A DNA stretch of 8,486 bases from Bacteroidales bacterium (GCA_027074135.1 JALTDM010000177.1:1-8486), one strand, 5' to 3'; counted from the stretch's first letter, positions 1 through 6,824 are shown. Numbers and translations are program-made. Notes: generated from the letters alone by a model not told the origin.

Positions 1-2264
1 CAGTAATACTGGTTACTACTGTCATTACAGTGTTTCTATTTTTTCAGATGAAAGAAAAATCAAGGATGGAGACAAACCTTGATGAATACATGCCCAAAGA
101 CCATCCTGCATTTATTTACAGTGACAAGGCAGAAGAAATGTTTGGGATTAAAGATGGCATAATCGTAGCTATTGAAAATAAAAAAGGTATATATAACACT
201 CCAACTTTAGATACCTTAAAAAAACTAACCAAGCGTTTGCAAAAAATGCCCGAAATAGAAAAAAACGATGTTACTTCCTTGTATACCGCAGATAATATTG
301 TAGGAACAGAGGGCGGATTGGATGTAAAACGCTTTTACAAACGCACACCCAAATCAGAAAAGAAATTAAAAGAATTAAAAGAAAAAGTAAAAAGTAACGA
401 AATGATTTACGGACGTCTTGTGTCAGAAGATGAAACTGTTGCCATTATTATAGCCGAAATAAAAGATGATGTTTTTACCCAAGAATTTTACGAAAGGATT
501 TTGAAAATGGCAAAAGCATCTGAAACAGATGATATTAAAATTTATGTAGCAGGCCGTCCAATAGTTGAAGGCACATTAGCATTGCTAGGTCCAGAGGATA
601 TGAAAAGAATGGTACCTATTGTAATAGTTGTAATTATGCTTGTTCTTTTCTACATGCTTAAAAGCTTTAAAAGCACGATTATAACGATGTTGGTTGTATT
701 TATAAGTACAATTTGGGTATTTGGATCGATGGCTTGGACAGGGATTCCAATTTATGCAGTCTCGACAATGATACCGGTAATGTTGATTGCTATAGGTGTA
801 GCTTATGGCATCCACCTTTATAGTCATTTACAATTGTTTTTACGCAAAAATCCAAACGCAACAAAAAAAGAAGCAGTAGAAGACATGATAAAATACATGT
901 GGAAACCAGTGGTTATGACAGCAGTTACTACTGCAATTGGTTTCATTTCTTTGATAACATCACAAGTTTATCCTATAAAATATTTCGGACTGTTTACTGC
1001 CTTTGGAGTAATGGTTGCCTTGTTTTTGTCACTAATTTTTATTCCTGCATCAATAATGATTTTCGGGCTACCTAAAGTTAAACCTGAAAAGAAAGGGTAT
1101 GATGAAAATAACGGCCTTGCATACCGTTTTGCAAAGGGGGTTATAAATCATAAGGCTCTTACAATATTTATTACAGCCATTGTTATTGTAGTTTCTATTA
1201 TAGGAATGCAAAAAATCTGGATAAATTCAAGTTTCTTAGATAAATTCGAAAAAACAAGTGATATAGTTCAAACCGACAAATTTATAAATGAGCATTTTGG
1301 TGGTACTACCACCCTTAACCTAATACTGGATGGTGGGAAACAGAAAGATATTTTTAAGAATCCTCAGGTTCTTAAGTTAGTGGACCAAATGCAGAATAAA
1401 GTTGAAAAAAAATTACAAGTTGTTGGAAATTCTTTTTCTCTGGCTGACTTTATAGACAGAATGAATAAAGTTATGAATGCTGACAAAGAAGAATTTAACA
1501 AGATTCCTGATGATAAAAACATGATTGCTCAATATTTACTGTTATATGAAATGTCCGGTGATCCTGAAAATTTAAATCGTGTAGCAAATTACGATTATTC
1601 AAAGCTCAATGTAACATTTCAGCTTAAAAGTGATAACTCAAAGGCTATTAATTCAGCTATCGATTTAATAAACAGCTACAAAGATGATTTTAAAAAATAT
1701 GGAATTACATTAAAATATGCAGGTAGCGGATATAAAGGTTTAGTCTTTGCCGATTTAATACTTGAAGGTCAAATAAAAAGTATTATCCTGTCTTTGTTTA
1801 TAGTAATAATACTTTTGGCATTGATGTTCAAAAATATTTACATAGGACTGATTGGTTCTGTACCCATCATTATTACCACACTTATCAGTTTCGGCACAAT
1901 GGGATTTTTAAACATACCTCTAAATACTACAACAGCTCTATTGTCAAGTATTGCCATAGGTATAGGCATTGATTATGCCGTCCATTTCATAGAACAATAC
2001 CGTTTGAACGCAGCTTTAACCGGGGACAAACTTCTTACGGCTCAAAAAACAATGGCTCATTCAGGTCGTGCTATAATTTTCAATGCAATAGCAGTTATTG
2101 CAGGGTTCTTGGTACTTCTGTTCTCAGTATTTCCGCCAAACAGGGAATTGGGTGCACTTGTTTCACTAAACATGTTTACAAGTTTTGTCGGCACACTAAC
2201 TATTATGTTGGTAATACTTTATGCATCAAATATTTATTTTAAGAAAAAAAATAAAAAACACTAA
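1..2264 (+). CDS. MMPL/RND-superfamily inner-membrane exporter (COG1033 type), 5'-truncated
   Basis: This is a predicted proton-driven exporter of the RND superfamily, MMPL branch, in the inner membrane; its substrate is unknown. The frame is open from base 3, and the first codons (VILVTTVITVFLFF) are the end of transmembrane helix 1. The real start is therefore upstream of the window, probably 15-25 residues away, and the GTG at 30 and ATG at 48 are internal. Counting from codon 30 as residue 1, the layout is a two-fold RND repeat: periplasmic domain 1 (about 15-190), helices 2-6 (about 195-347), helix 7 (376-394), periplasmic domain 2 (about 397-580) and helices 8-12 (582-735). Helix 10 carries GIGIDYAVHF with a proton-relay-type Asp-Tyr pair (D648, Y649). 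The matching place in helix 4 is GVAYGIHL, without Asp. A basic tail (KKKNKKH) ends the protein. It lies 25 bp before the LolA-like gene, a pairing that suggests a lipid or lipidated cargo. Confidence 0.9.
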   Translation, partial: VILVTTVITVFLFFQMKEKSRMETNLDEYMPKDHPAFIYSDKAEEMFGIKDGIIVAIENKKGIYNTPTLDTLKKLTKRLQKMPEIEKNDVTSLYTADNIVGTEGGLDVKRFYKRTPKSEKKLKELKEKVKSNEMIYGRLVSEDETVAIIIAEIKDDVFTQEFYERILKMAKASETDDIKIYVAGRPIVEGTLALLGPEDMKRMVPIVIVVIMLVLFYMLKSFKSTIITMLVVFISTIWVFGSMAWTGIPIYAVSTMIPVMLIAIGVAYGIHLYSHLQLFLRKNPNATKKEAVEDMIKYMWKPVVMTAVTTAIGFISLITSQVYPIKYFGLFTAFGVMVALFLSLIFIPASIMIFGLPKVKPEKKGYDENNGLAYRFAKGVINHKALTIFITAIVIVVSIIGMQKIWINSSFLDKFEKTSDIVQTDKFINEHFGGTTTLNLILDGGKQKDIFKNPQVLKLVDQMQNKVEKKLQVVGNSFSLADFIDRMNKVMNADKEEFNKIPDDKNMIAQYLLLYEMSGDPENLNRVANYDYSKLNVTFQLKSDNSKAINSAIDLINSYKDDFKKYGITLKYAGSGYKGLVFADLILEGQIKSIILSLFIVIILLALMFKNIYIGLIGSVPIIITTLISFGTMGFLNIPLNTTTALLSSIAIGIGIDYAVHFIEQYRLNAALTGDKLLTAQKTMAHSGRAIIFNAIAVIAGFLVLLFSVFPPNRELGALVSLNMFTSFVGTLTIMLVILYASNIYFKKKNKKH

Positions 2265-2289
2265 TTATTAACCAAAAAAAACTAAAACT
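2265..2289 (+). promoter_or_regulatory. A-rich translation-initiation leader without Shine-Dalgarno
   Basis: The 25-base gap between the exporter stop and the next ATG has a run of eight A and ends in ACTAAAACT just before ATG. There is no purine-rich GGAGG-type site. Bacteroidota commonly start translation from A-rich leaders, so this supports the ATG at 2290 and suggests co-transcription with the exporter. The leader before the gene at 4058 has the same length and nearly the same sequence. Confidence 0.5.
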
Positions 2290-3066
2290 ATGAAAAAACT
2301 AATGATTAAAACAGTAATTCTTGCTGTATTTGTTGCAATGAATTTAGGTGCAAAAGCACAGCTTACAGGACGCCAGATTGTAGAAAAAGCTTACAATTTG
2401 CCAACAGGAAAAGAGCAAACCTCTACCCTAACAATGACACTAATTAATAGCAGGGGAAACACAAGAGTAAGAAAAATCAAGCAATTCAAAAAGGATTTCG
2501 GAGATGTTGAAAAAAAGATAATGTTTTTCATTTCTCCTGCCGATGTAAAAAACACATCATTTATGAACTGGAGTTACGATAGTGACAAACCGGATGATCA
2601 ATGGATTTACCTACCGGCTTTGAAAAAGGTAAAAAGAATCTCCAGTGATAGTAAAAGTGATTATTTCATGGGTTCTGACTTTACTTACGATGACCTTGGA
2701 GATCGTAAACTGGATGCTGATGTACATAAACTTTTGCGTGAAGAAACCGTAAACGGTATTAAATGTTATGTAGTTCAAAGCATACCAAAAGATGAAGATT
2801 ATATGTATTCAAAAACAATTACTTGGATAAGGAAAGACAACTTCGTTGGAGTTAAAAAAGAATTTTATGACGAAGATGGCGAACTTTTAAAAATTTTGAC
2901 AATCAAAAAGGTAGAAAAAATTTCAGGTTATTGGGTTATCACTAAATCCGAAATGAAAAATGTACAAAAAAATCATAAAACAATTATTGAATTGAGCAAT
3001 GTTCGTTTCAACACAGGTATTCCTGCATCTACATTTACAGAAAGAATGATGATGAGAGGCTTATAA
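2290..3066 (+). CDS. Secreted LolA-like outer membrane lipoprotein-sorting family protein (PF17131 type)
   Basis: This is a predicted periplasmic carrier with a LolA/LolB-like fold, which would shield a lipid or acyl chain while it crosses between membranes. Residues 1-23 form a signal peptide: MKK, a hydrophobic core, then AKA before Q24, a signal peptidase I site. There is no lipobox Cys, so the mature protein should be soluble. Family hallmarks are DDQWIYLPALKKVKRISS (103-120) and FMGSDFTYDDL (126-136), and the end FTERMMMRGL is also typical. The only Cys is C159. The length of 258 aa is normal for the family. It starts 25 bp after the RND exporter, and such pairs recur in Bacteroidota. 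MMPL exporters with LolA-like partners are also known from aryl-polyene pigment clusters. That it receives cargo from the exporter is inference. The family name does not prove a role in lipoprotein sorting. Confidence 0.88.
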   Translation: MKKLMIKTVILAVFVAMNLGAKAQLTGRQIVEKAYNLPTGKEQTSTLTMTLINSRGNTRVRKIKQFKKDFGDVEKKIMFFISPADVKNTSFMNWSYDSDKPDDQWIYLPALKKVKRISSDSKSDYFMGSDFTYDDLGDRKLDADVHKLLREETVNGIKCYVVQSIPKDEDYMYSKTITWIRKDNFVGVKKEFYDEDGELLKILTIKKVEKISGYWVITKSEMKNVQKNHKTIIELSNVRFNTGIPASTFTERMMMRGL

Positions 3067-3078
3067 TGAACTAAATTG

Positions 3079-3119
3079 ACAATCCCAACCTTTGATTACA
3101 ATGAAAAGGTTGGGATTGT
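3079..3119 (+). terminator. Perfect 15-bp hairpin after the LolA-like gene (terminator or attenuator)
   Basis: Bases 3079-3093 (ACAATCCCAACCTTT) pair exactly with 3105-3119 around an 11-base loop. Only TTT (3119-3121) follows before TAACAC, so the U-tract is weak for an intrinsic terminator. The hairpin lies 12 bases after the LolA-like stop and 19 before the next ATG. It could partly terminate transcription, protect the upstream mRNA end, or set lower expression of the downstream phospholipase and barrel genes. The structure is certain from the sequence; the function is not. Confidence 0.6.
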
Positions 3120-3138
3120 TTAACACAAAATTTATCTA

Positions 3139-4032
3139 ATGAAAATACACAAACTGATATTTATCTTTTCTTCTTTAACTTCCTCGATAGCAGTAAGCCA
3201 GCTGGAATATGATACAATTCCTAAAATAAGTTTGACCACCGTTTCACAAGAAAATCAAGGAAACAGTTATATAACTTTTCCTCTTGATATCGGAAACATA
3301 GAACCATTATGGTTCGAAGGAAATATTATACCAAATTTTAATATCCGCACCAGCAAAAACTCAAAAATGTTGGGTGTTATTACTCCACAAATTATATTAA
3401 GAATGTATCAAGAAGATTCATATCCTGTAAAAACTCCAAGCTATATACCTCAAATAACAGTATATTATTCTTTAAAGTCAGAGCAAAATGTAAACAGTTT
3501 CAATTTATTTGGAAGATTTGCCCATCATTCCAACGGACAAGAAGGAGAGTTTTATAATGCCGACGGAACAATAAACACAGAAACAGGAAATTTTTCGACT
3601 AATTTTATTGAAGCAGGATTTATAAAAACCGGATACAATAAGAAATTAAATGCCGTAAAATTTTTAAGCACCTCTTTCGAAGTACATCCTAAACACCTCA
3701 CCTACAGCGAAATGCTAGGAATATACGGATTATATAAATTGAACACAATTTTATCGATTTTTAAAATACCGGAAAAACCTTTTGCTAAGAAAAAAGCAAA
3801 CATCTCATTAAAATTAAAAACTTCATGGACATTTGGGAATGTAAACAATTGGAATTCTTTTTCAAACAAAAGGCTTAATGTATCATTTACTTTTTTTTAC
3901 CACCCCAATTTTTTTGAAGATATAGGTTTTTTTGCTCAAATATATCATGGAATGGATTATTACAACATTTACTTTAACCATCAAATAACAGTAGTTAGAT
4001 TTGGATTAATGACAGAAAAGTTAAGATTTTAA
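3139..4032 (+). CDS. pldA: Outer membrane phospholipase A (OMPLA/PldA-like)
   Basis: This is a predicted outer-membrane beta-barrel phospholipase that would hydrolyse acyl esters of phospholipids reaching the outer leaflet. At 297 aa it is close to E. coli PldA (289). Residues 1-20 form a signal peptide (AVS before Q21), and the protein ends in aromatic F297, as outer-membrane barrels usually do. The active-site motif FAHHSNG (127-133) matches the OMPLA motif around H142 and S144, giving H129 and S131. STN (153-155) supplies N155 for N156 of the E. coli His-Ser-Asn triad. Two further stretches resemble E. coli PldA from memory: SYPVKTPSYIPQ (94-105), and the C-terminal strands AQIYHG...YFNHQITVVRFGLM (266-291). 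The loop between S131 and N155 is 12 residues longer than in E. coli. The gene lies between the LolA-like and DUF1302-like genes. Phospholipase specificity is known for the family but untested here. A lipid A or other outer-membrane acyl hydrolase remains possible. Confidence 0.8.
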   Translation: MKIHKLIFIFSSLTSSIAVSQLEYDTIPKISLTTVSQENQGNSYITFPLDIGNIEPLWFEGNIIPNFNIRTSKNSKMLGVITPQIILRMYQEDSYPVKTPSYIPQITVYYSLKSEQNVNSFNLFGRFAHHSNGQEGEFYNADGTINTETGNFSTNFIEAGFIKTGYNKKLNAVKFLSTSFEVHPKHLTYSEMLGIYGLYKLNTILSIFKIPEKPFAKKKANISLKLKTSWTFGNVNNWNSFSNKRLNVSFTFFYHPNFFEDIGFFAQIYHGMDYYNIYFNHQITVVRFGLMTEKLRF

Positions 4033-4057
4033 TTAAATAAACAAAAAAACAAGAACT
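4033..4057 (+). promoter_or_regulatory. A-rich translation-initiation leader without Shine-Dalgarno
   Basis: This 25-base gap contains a run of seven A and ends in CAAGAACT before ATG. It has the same length as the leader at 2265-2289 and nearly the same 3' half. It supports the ATG at 4058 as the start and co-transcription of the phospholipase and barrel genes. Confidence 0.5.
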
Positions 4058-5311
4058 ATGAAAACAAAAGGATTATTTTTAACAATGTTTTTGGTAATAA
4101 CAATGCTTGTAAATGCACAAGAAAATGTGGGAATAACAGGTTTTGCACGAACTTATGAAGGCGTAAACCTGGAAACAGGCGATTTTTCTATTATTCAGCA
4201 AACACTTAATCTAAGTTTTGACAAACGAGGAGAAAAAGTTGCATTTAAAGCTAACCCTATGGTTTACCACTACAACTCAGACAGTTTAAGTTTCAATTTA
4301 AGAGAAATTTACGCTGACATGTATTTCAAAAATTTTGATTTGCGTGTTGGTAAACAACAAATAGTCTGGGGAAAGGCAGACGGTGTATTTATCACCGATA
4401 TTGTTTCTCCCTTAAATTTAACAGAATTTTTATTACCCGATTTTGATGAAATAAGAATTGGTGTTGTTTCCGCCAAAATGGATTATTATATTGGAAACAG
4501 CACAATTGAAGCTATTTGGATTCCTCAATTTACTCCAACAAAAACACCTGCTCCAAATTCAATATGGTATATAAAACCTGAATTTCCTGCACCTGCAACA
4601 TTCGATTGGAGTAAGGACAAAATAAATCCTTCATTAGAAAATAGCGAATTCTTTTTGAAATATTCTGCTATGACTTCTAAAATTGATTTTGATTTGATGG
4701 GTGGATATACTTGGGATGATAACCCCACAATGCATGTACAAAAACACTTTGCAATAGATACAACTACAATGCCCCCTCAGCCTATGCTTACAGGACTAAC
4801 TATCACACCGGAACATCACAGACTAACTGTTGGTGGTGCTTCATTCAGCACTGAAATTAAAGGAATTATTTTGAGAGGTGAAGCAGCATACTATGATGGC
4901 AAATATTTTCAGACCACTGACCCTAAAGCTCAAGACGGTATTGTTAAAAAGAATTACTTACATTATGTAGTGGGTTTGGACTTCAGCATTGGTGACCTTA
5001 AATTAAGTACACAGTTTATCCAACAATATATTTTGGATTATAATGACATGATTTACGATGATGAAATGATAAATACTGCTACATTCTTAGCACGTTACGA
5101 TTTATTTAGAGAAACACTCCACCTTGAATTATTCTCATACATCGGGTTAACAAACGAAGATGCTTTAATAAGGCCTAAAATTACTTATGACTTCGACGAT
5201 GGTTTTTCAATCTTACTTGGCGCCAACATTTTTGTCGGAGATGAAAACGGAATGTTTGGTAGATACCAAGACAACTCAATGGTTTACACAAAAATAAAAT
5301 ACAGTTTCTAA
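4058..5311 (+). CDS. DUF1302-like outer-membrane beta-barrel protein
   Basis: This is a predicted outer-membrane beta-barrel of unknown substrate. Residues 1-20 are a signal peptide (VNA before Q21). The rest is rich in alternating aromatic and hydrophobic strands and ends in KIKYSF with terminal F417, a typical Bam-recognised barrel end. The most telling stretch is 96-135: LRVGKQQIVWGKADG, then DIVSPLNLTEFLLPDFDE, followed by IRIG. It follows the DUF1302 (PF06980) pattern of a G-[KR]-Q-x-x-x-W-G motif followed by N/S-P. At 417 aa it is shorter than many proteobacterial members. In proteobacteria, DUF1302 proteins often sit next to DUF1329 and COG1033 RND genes; here the RND gene, a LolA-like gene and a phospholipase fill that setting. 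This gene is probably the outer-membrane end of the system (inference). It is 25 bp from the phospholipase gene and is followed by a strong terminator. A general porin is the main alternative. Confidence 0.65.
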   Translation: MKTKGLFLTMFLVITMLVNAQENVGITGFARTYEGVNLETGDFSIIQQTLNLSFDKRGEKVAFKANPMVYHYNSDSLSFNLREIYADMYFKNFDLRVGKQQIVWGKADGVFITDIVSPLNLTEFLLPDFDEIRIGVVSAKMDYYIGNSTIEAIWIPQFTPTKTPAPNSIWYIKPEFPAPATFDWSKDKINPSLENSEFFLKYSAMTSKIDFDLMGGYTWDDNPTMHVQKHFAIDTTTMPPQPMLTGLTITPEHHRLTVGGASFSTEIKGIILRGEAAYYDGKYFQTTDPKAQDGIVKKNYLHYVVGLDFSIGDLKLSTQFIQQYILDYNDMIYDDEMINTATFLARYDLFRETLHLELFSYIGLTNEDALIRPKITYDFDDGFSILLGANIFVGDENGMFGRYQDNSMVYTKIKYSF

Positions 5312-5328
5312 ATAAGGAAAAAATACTC

Positions 5329-5359
5329 AAAAAAGCGGGATTTTACATCCCGCTTTTTT
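5329..5359 (+). terminator. Rho-independent terminator ending the envelope gene block
   Basis: Bases 5329-5340 (AAAAAAGCGGGA) pair perfectly with 5348-5359 around a 7-base loop (TTTTACA), giving a 12-bp stem with a GC-rich core and a T run (5354-5359) on the 3' side. It starts 17 bases after the barrel-gene stop codon. This is the clearest transcription stop in the window, and it separates the envelope block from the TetR gene. Confidence 0.9.
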
Positions 5360-5390
5360 ATTTATTGCTATAAAAACACCAAAGTAAAAT

Positions 5391-5408
5391 AAATTTAGTA
5401 TAAATTTG
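5391..5408 (+). promoter_or_regulatory. Bacteroidota -7 promoter element with overlapping inverted repeat (possible TetR operator)
   Basis: TAAATTTG at 5401-5408 matches the Bacteroidota sigma-ABfr -7 consensus TAnnTTTG exactly and lies 21 bases before the TetR ATG, leaving a short leader. No clear TTTG -33 box is seen at the usual distance. AAATTTA (5391-5397) and TAAATTT (5401-5407) form a perfect 7-bp inverted repeat with a 3-base spacer, and the right arm covers the -7 element. A repressor bound there would block its own promoter, which is the usual TetR arrangement. The DNA is very AT-rich, so the repeat could be chance. Confidence 0.45.
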
Positions 5409-5413
5409 AAAAG

Positions 5414-5425
5414 TTAAATATTTAA
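5414..5425. repeat. 12-bp perfect palindrome in the TetR leader
   Basis: TTAAATATTTAA is its own reverse complement and lies 4 bases before the TetR start codon, close to the expected transcription start. It could be a second operator half-site cluster, or a chance product of AT-rich DNA. Confidence 0.25.
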
Positions 5426-5429
5426 ACAG

Positions 5430-6008
5430 ATGTTTTCAAAAAGACAAAAAGAAATAATAGACAAATCTATTGAAATAATTGGCAAAAAGGGAATTCAAGG
5501 TTTAACAATAAAAAACCTTGCAAAGGAAATTGGTGTAACAGAACCTGCTATTTATCGTTATTTTGAAAGTAAAAATGATATTCTTTTAGCAATTTTAAAA
5601 GACTTGGAAGAAGCCTCTCTGGAATTGAATAAAAAAATAAAAACATTGAACACAGATACCATAGGTAAGGTGCAATTCATGTTTTCAAAAATTATTGAAA
5701 TTTTTTCTAAAACTCCTTCACAGATTTCAGTTGTTTTTTCAGAAGAACTTTTTAAAAACGAAAAGATTCTAAAAGATAAAATAGTTGAGATAATGAACCT
5801 TAAGGAAAAAGCAATAGAAGATATTATTGCAGAAGGTCAACAAAAAGGCGAAATAAGAAATGAAATTGATAATAAGACTTTAGCTCTTATTGTAGTAGGA
5901 TCTTTACGCTTTATAGTCAAAAAATGGGATTTACAAAATCAAAAAACAAACCTTATCGAAGAAGGAGAAAAACTTATAAATGGACTAAAAATTATGCTCA
6001 AAGCATAA
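5430..6008 (+). CDS. TetR/AcrR-family transcriptional regulator
   Basis: This is a predicted ligand-responsive dimeric DNA-binding protein in the cytoplasm, most likely a repressor. At 192 aa it has the usual family length. The N-terminal domain (about 5-52) has the standard three-helix pattern: helix 1 RQKEIIDKSIEIIGKKG, then LTIKNLAKEIGV and the recognition part TEPAIYRYFESKNDIL (37-52). The C-terminal half (about 55-190) is helical with Lys-rich and hydrophobic stretches and shows no motif that names a ligand. It has its own -7 element and lies past the terminator of the envelope block. By position it may control that block, since TetR regulators often neighbour RND exporters, but the block's promoter is outside the window. 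The coding sequence is very AT-rich (two hand-counted 60-base lines gave 25% and 28% G+C). Confidence 0.92.
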   Translation: MFSKRQKEIIDKSIEIIGKKGIQGLTIKNLAKEIGVTEPAIYRYFESKNDILLAILKDLEEASLELNKKIKTLNTDTIGKVQFMFSKIIEIFSKTPSQISVVFSEELFKNEKILKDKIVEIMNLKEKAIEDIIAEGQQKGEIRNEIDNKTLALIVVGSLRFIVKKWDLQNQKTNLIEEGEKLINGLKIMLKA

Positions 6009-6055
6009 GAAAAAATCATTACAAAAATTTATTCTTATGAAACATTAATAAGCAT

Positions 6056-6080
6056 AAATCAGCATTAATTTGATTTTTTT
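6056..6080 (+). terminator. Weak hairpin with T run after the TetR gene
   Basis: AAATCA (6056-6061) pairs with TGATTT (6071-6076) around a 9-base spacer, and T continues to 6080. The stem is short and AT-rich, so it may be a weak terminator for the TetR transcript, a regulator half-site pair before the Crp/Fnr gene, or chance. Two near-matches to TAnnTTTG, each with one mismatch, lie at 6065-6072 and 6083-6090. I could not settle on a promoter for the Crp/Fnr gene in this 111-bp gap. Confidence 0.25.
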
Positions 6081-6119
6081 ATTTTATTTGCACTGTAAAT
6101 CTAACATCCTTCATATTTT

Positions 6120-6824
6120 ATGAAAAAAGTAGGTAATACATATTGCCAAAATTGTAAAGCAAGGTTAAGTAACGTTTTTTCAAACCTTACTCTGGAAGAA
6201 CTTGATAATATTTCCATAAATAAATCTTGCCACCTTTACAAAAAAGGTGAAATAATTTACAATCAAGGTAATTACCTTCATGGATTTTACTGTATAGAAC
6301 AAGGAATAGTAAAAATCTATAAAATTGGTCCCAAAGGACGAAAACAAATAATTAAACTTGCCAAAAAAGGTGATATTTTTGGTTATCGCTCCGTTTTATC
6401 AAAAGAATCTGCTTGTACAACAACAGAAGTTTTGGAAGATGCTATTGTTTGTCAAATATCTTCTAATATACTCTTTGATTTGATTTACTCCAACCCTAAA
6501 TTCTCTATAAGCATGATGAAACTTGCTTGTGAAGAATTAGGTGAAGCAAACAGTTACATTGCAAATTTGGCTCAAAAATCTGTAAAAGAACGAACTGCCG
6601 AACTTATTTTAAACTTGAAAAATGATTTTGGCATTGACGAAAACGGTTACATAGGTATCTCCCTCACCCGTGAAGATATGTCGGAAATAGTGGGAACAGC
6701 CACCGAATCATTTATCAGGTCGCTTACCGAACTCAAAAATGAAGGCATTATTGAAACCAAAGGGAAAAAAATAAAGATAAAAGACGAACCCAAGTTAATC
6801 CATATTGCCAAAGGTCTTGAGTAA
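6120..6824 (+). CDS. Crp/Fnr-family transcriptional regulator with N-terminal CxxC
   Basis: This is a cytoplasmic dimeric transcription factor of the Crp/Fnr superfamily (234 aa, normal length). A cyclic-nucleotide-type beta-roll spans about 20-120 (KKGEIIYNQGNYLHGFYCIE at 41-60, KKGDIFGYRSVL at 82-93), a dimer helix about 128-168, and a winged helix about 180-222 (LTREDMSEIVGTATESFIRS at 182-201). The recognition helix keeps Glu (E196) and Arg (R200) spaced as in FNR and CRP, but I199 replaces the FNR Ser, so the DNA site probably differs. The cAMP-contacting Arg-Ser of CRP is absent (SACTTTEV at 97-104). C9 and C12 form a CxxC near the start, with further Cys at 37, 58, 99, 111 and 137. This recalls FNR-type redox sensing but does not reproduce the FNR cysteine spacing. 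The ATG at 6120 fits the family start. Its targets are unknown. It ends directly against the pabB stop codon. Confidence 0.9.
   Translation: MKKVGNTYCQNCKARLSNVFSNLTLEELDNISINKSCHLYKKGEIIYNQGNYLHGFYCIEQGIVKIYKIGPKGRKQIIKLAKKGDIFGYRSVLSKESACTTTEVLEDAIVCQISSNILFDLIYSNPKFSISMMKLACEELGEANSYIANLAQKSVKERTAELILNLKNDFGIDENGYIGISLTREDMSEIVGTATESFIRSLTELKNEGIIETKGKKIKIKDEPKLIHIAKGLE

Noticed and set aside
30..50. GTG at 30 or ATG at 48 as the start of the RND gene
   Set aside because: The frame stays open to base 3 and encodes hydrophobic residues of the expected first transmembrane helix, so both lie inside a gene that begins upstream.
585..827. 80-codon minus-strand reading frame
   Set aside because: It lies wholly inside the RND gene opposite its membrane helices and has odd Tyr/His/Asn-rich composition with no motif.
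4525..4728. 67-codon minus-strand reading frame
   Set aside because: It is antisense to the DUF1302-like gene, with no recognisable domain or start signals.
6065..6090. Promoter for the Crp/Fnr gene at TTAATTTG or TTTATTTG
   Set aside because: Each differs from TAnnTTTG by one base and neither has a TTTG box at the usual upstream spacing, so neither could be preferred over chance in this AT-rich gap.
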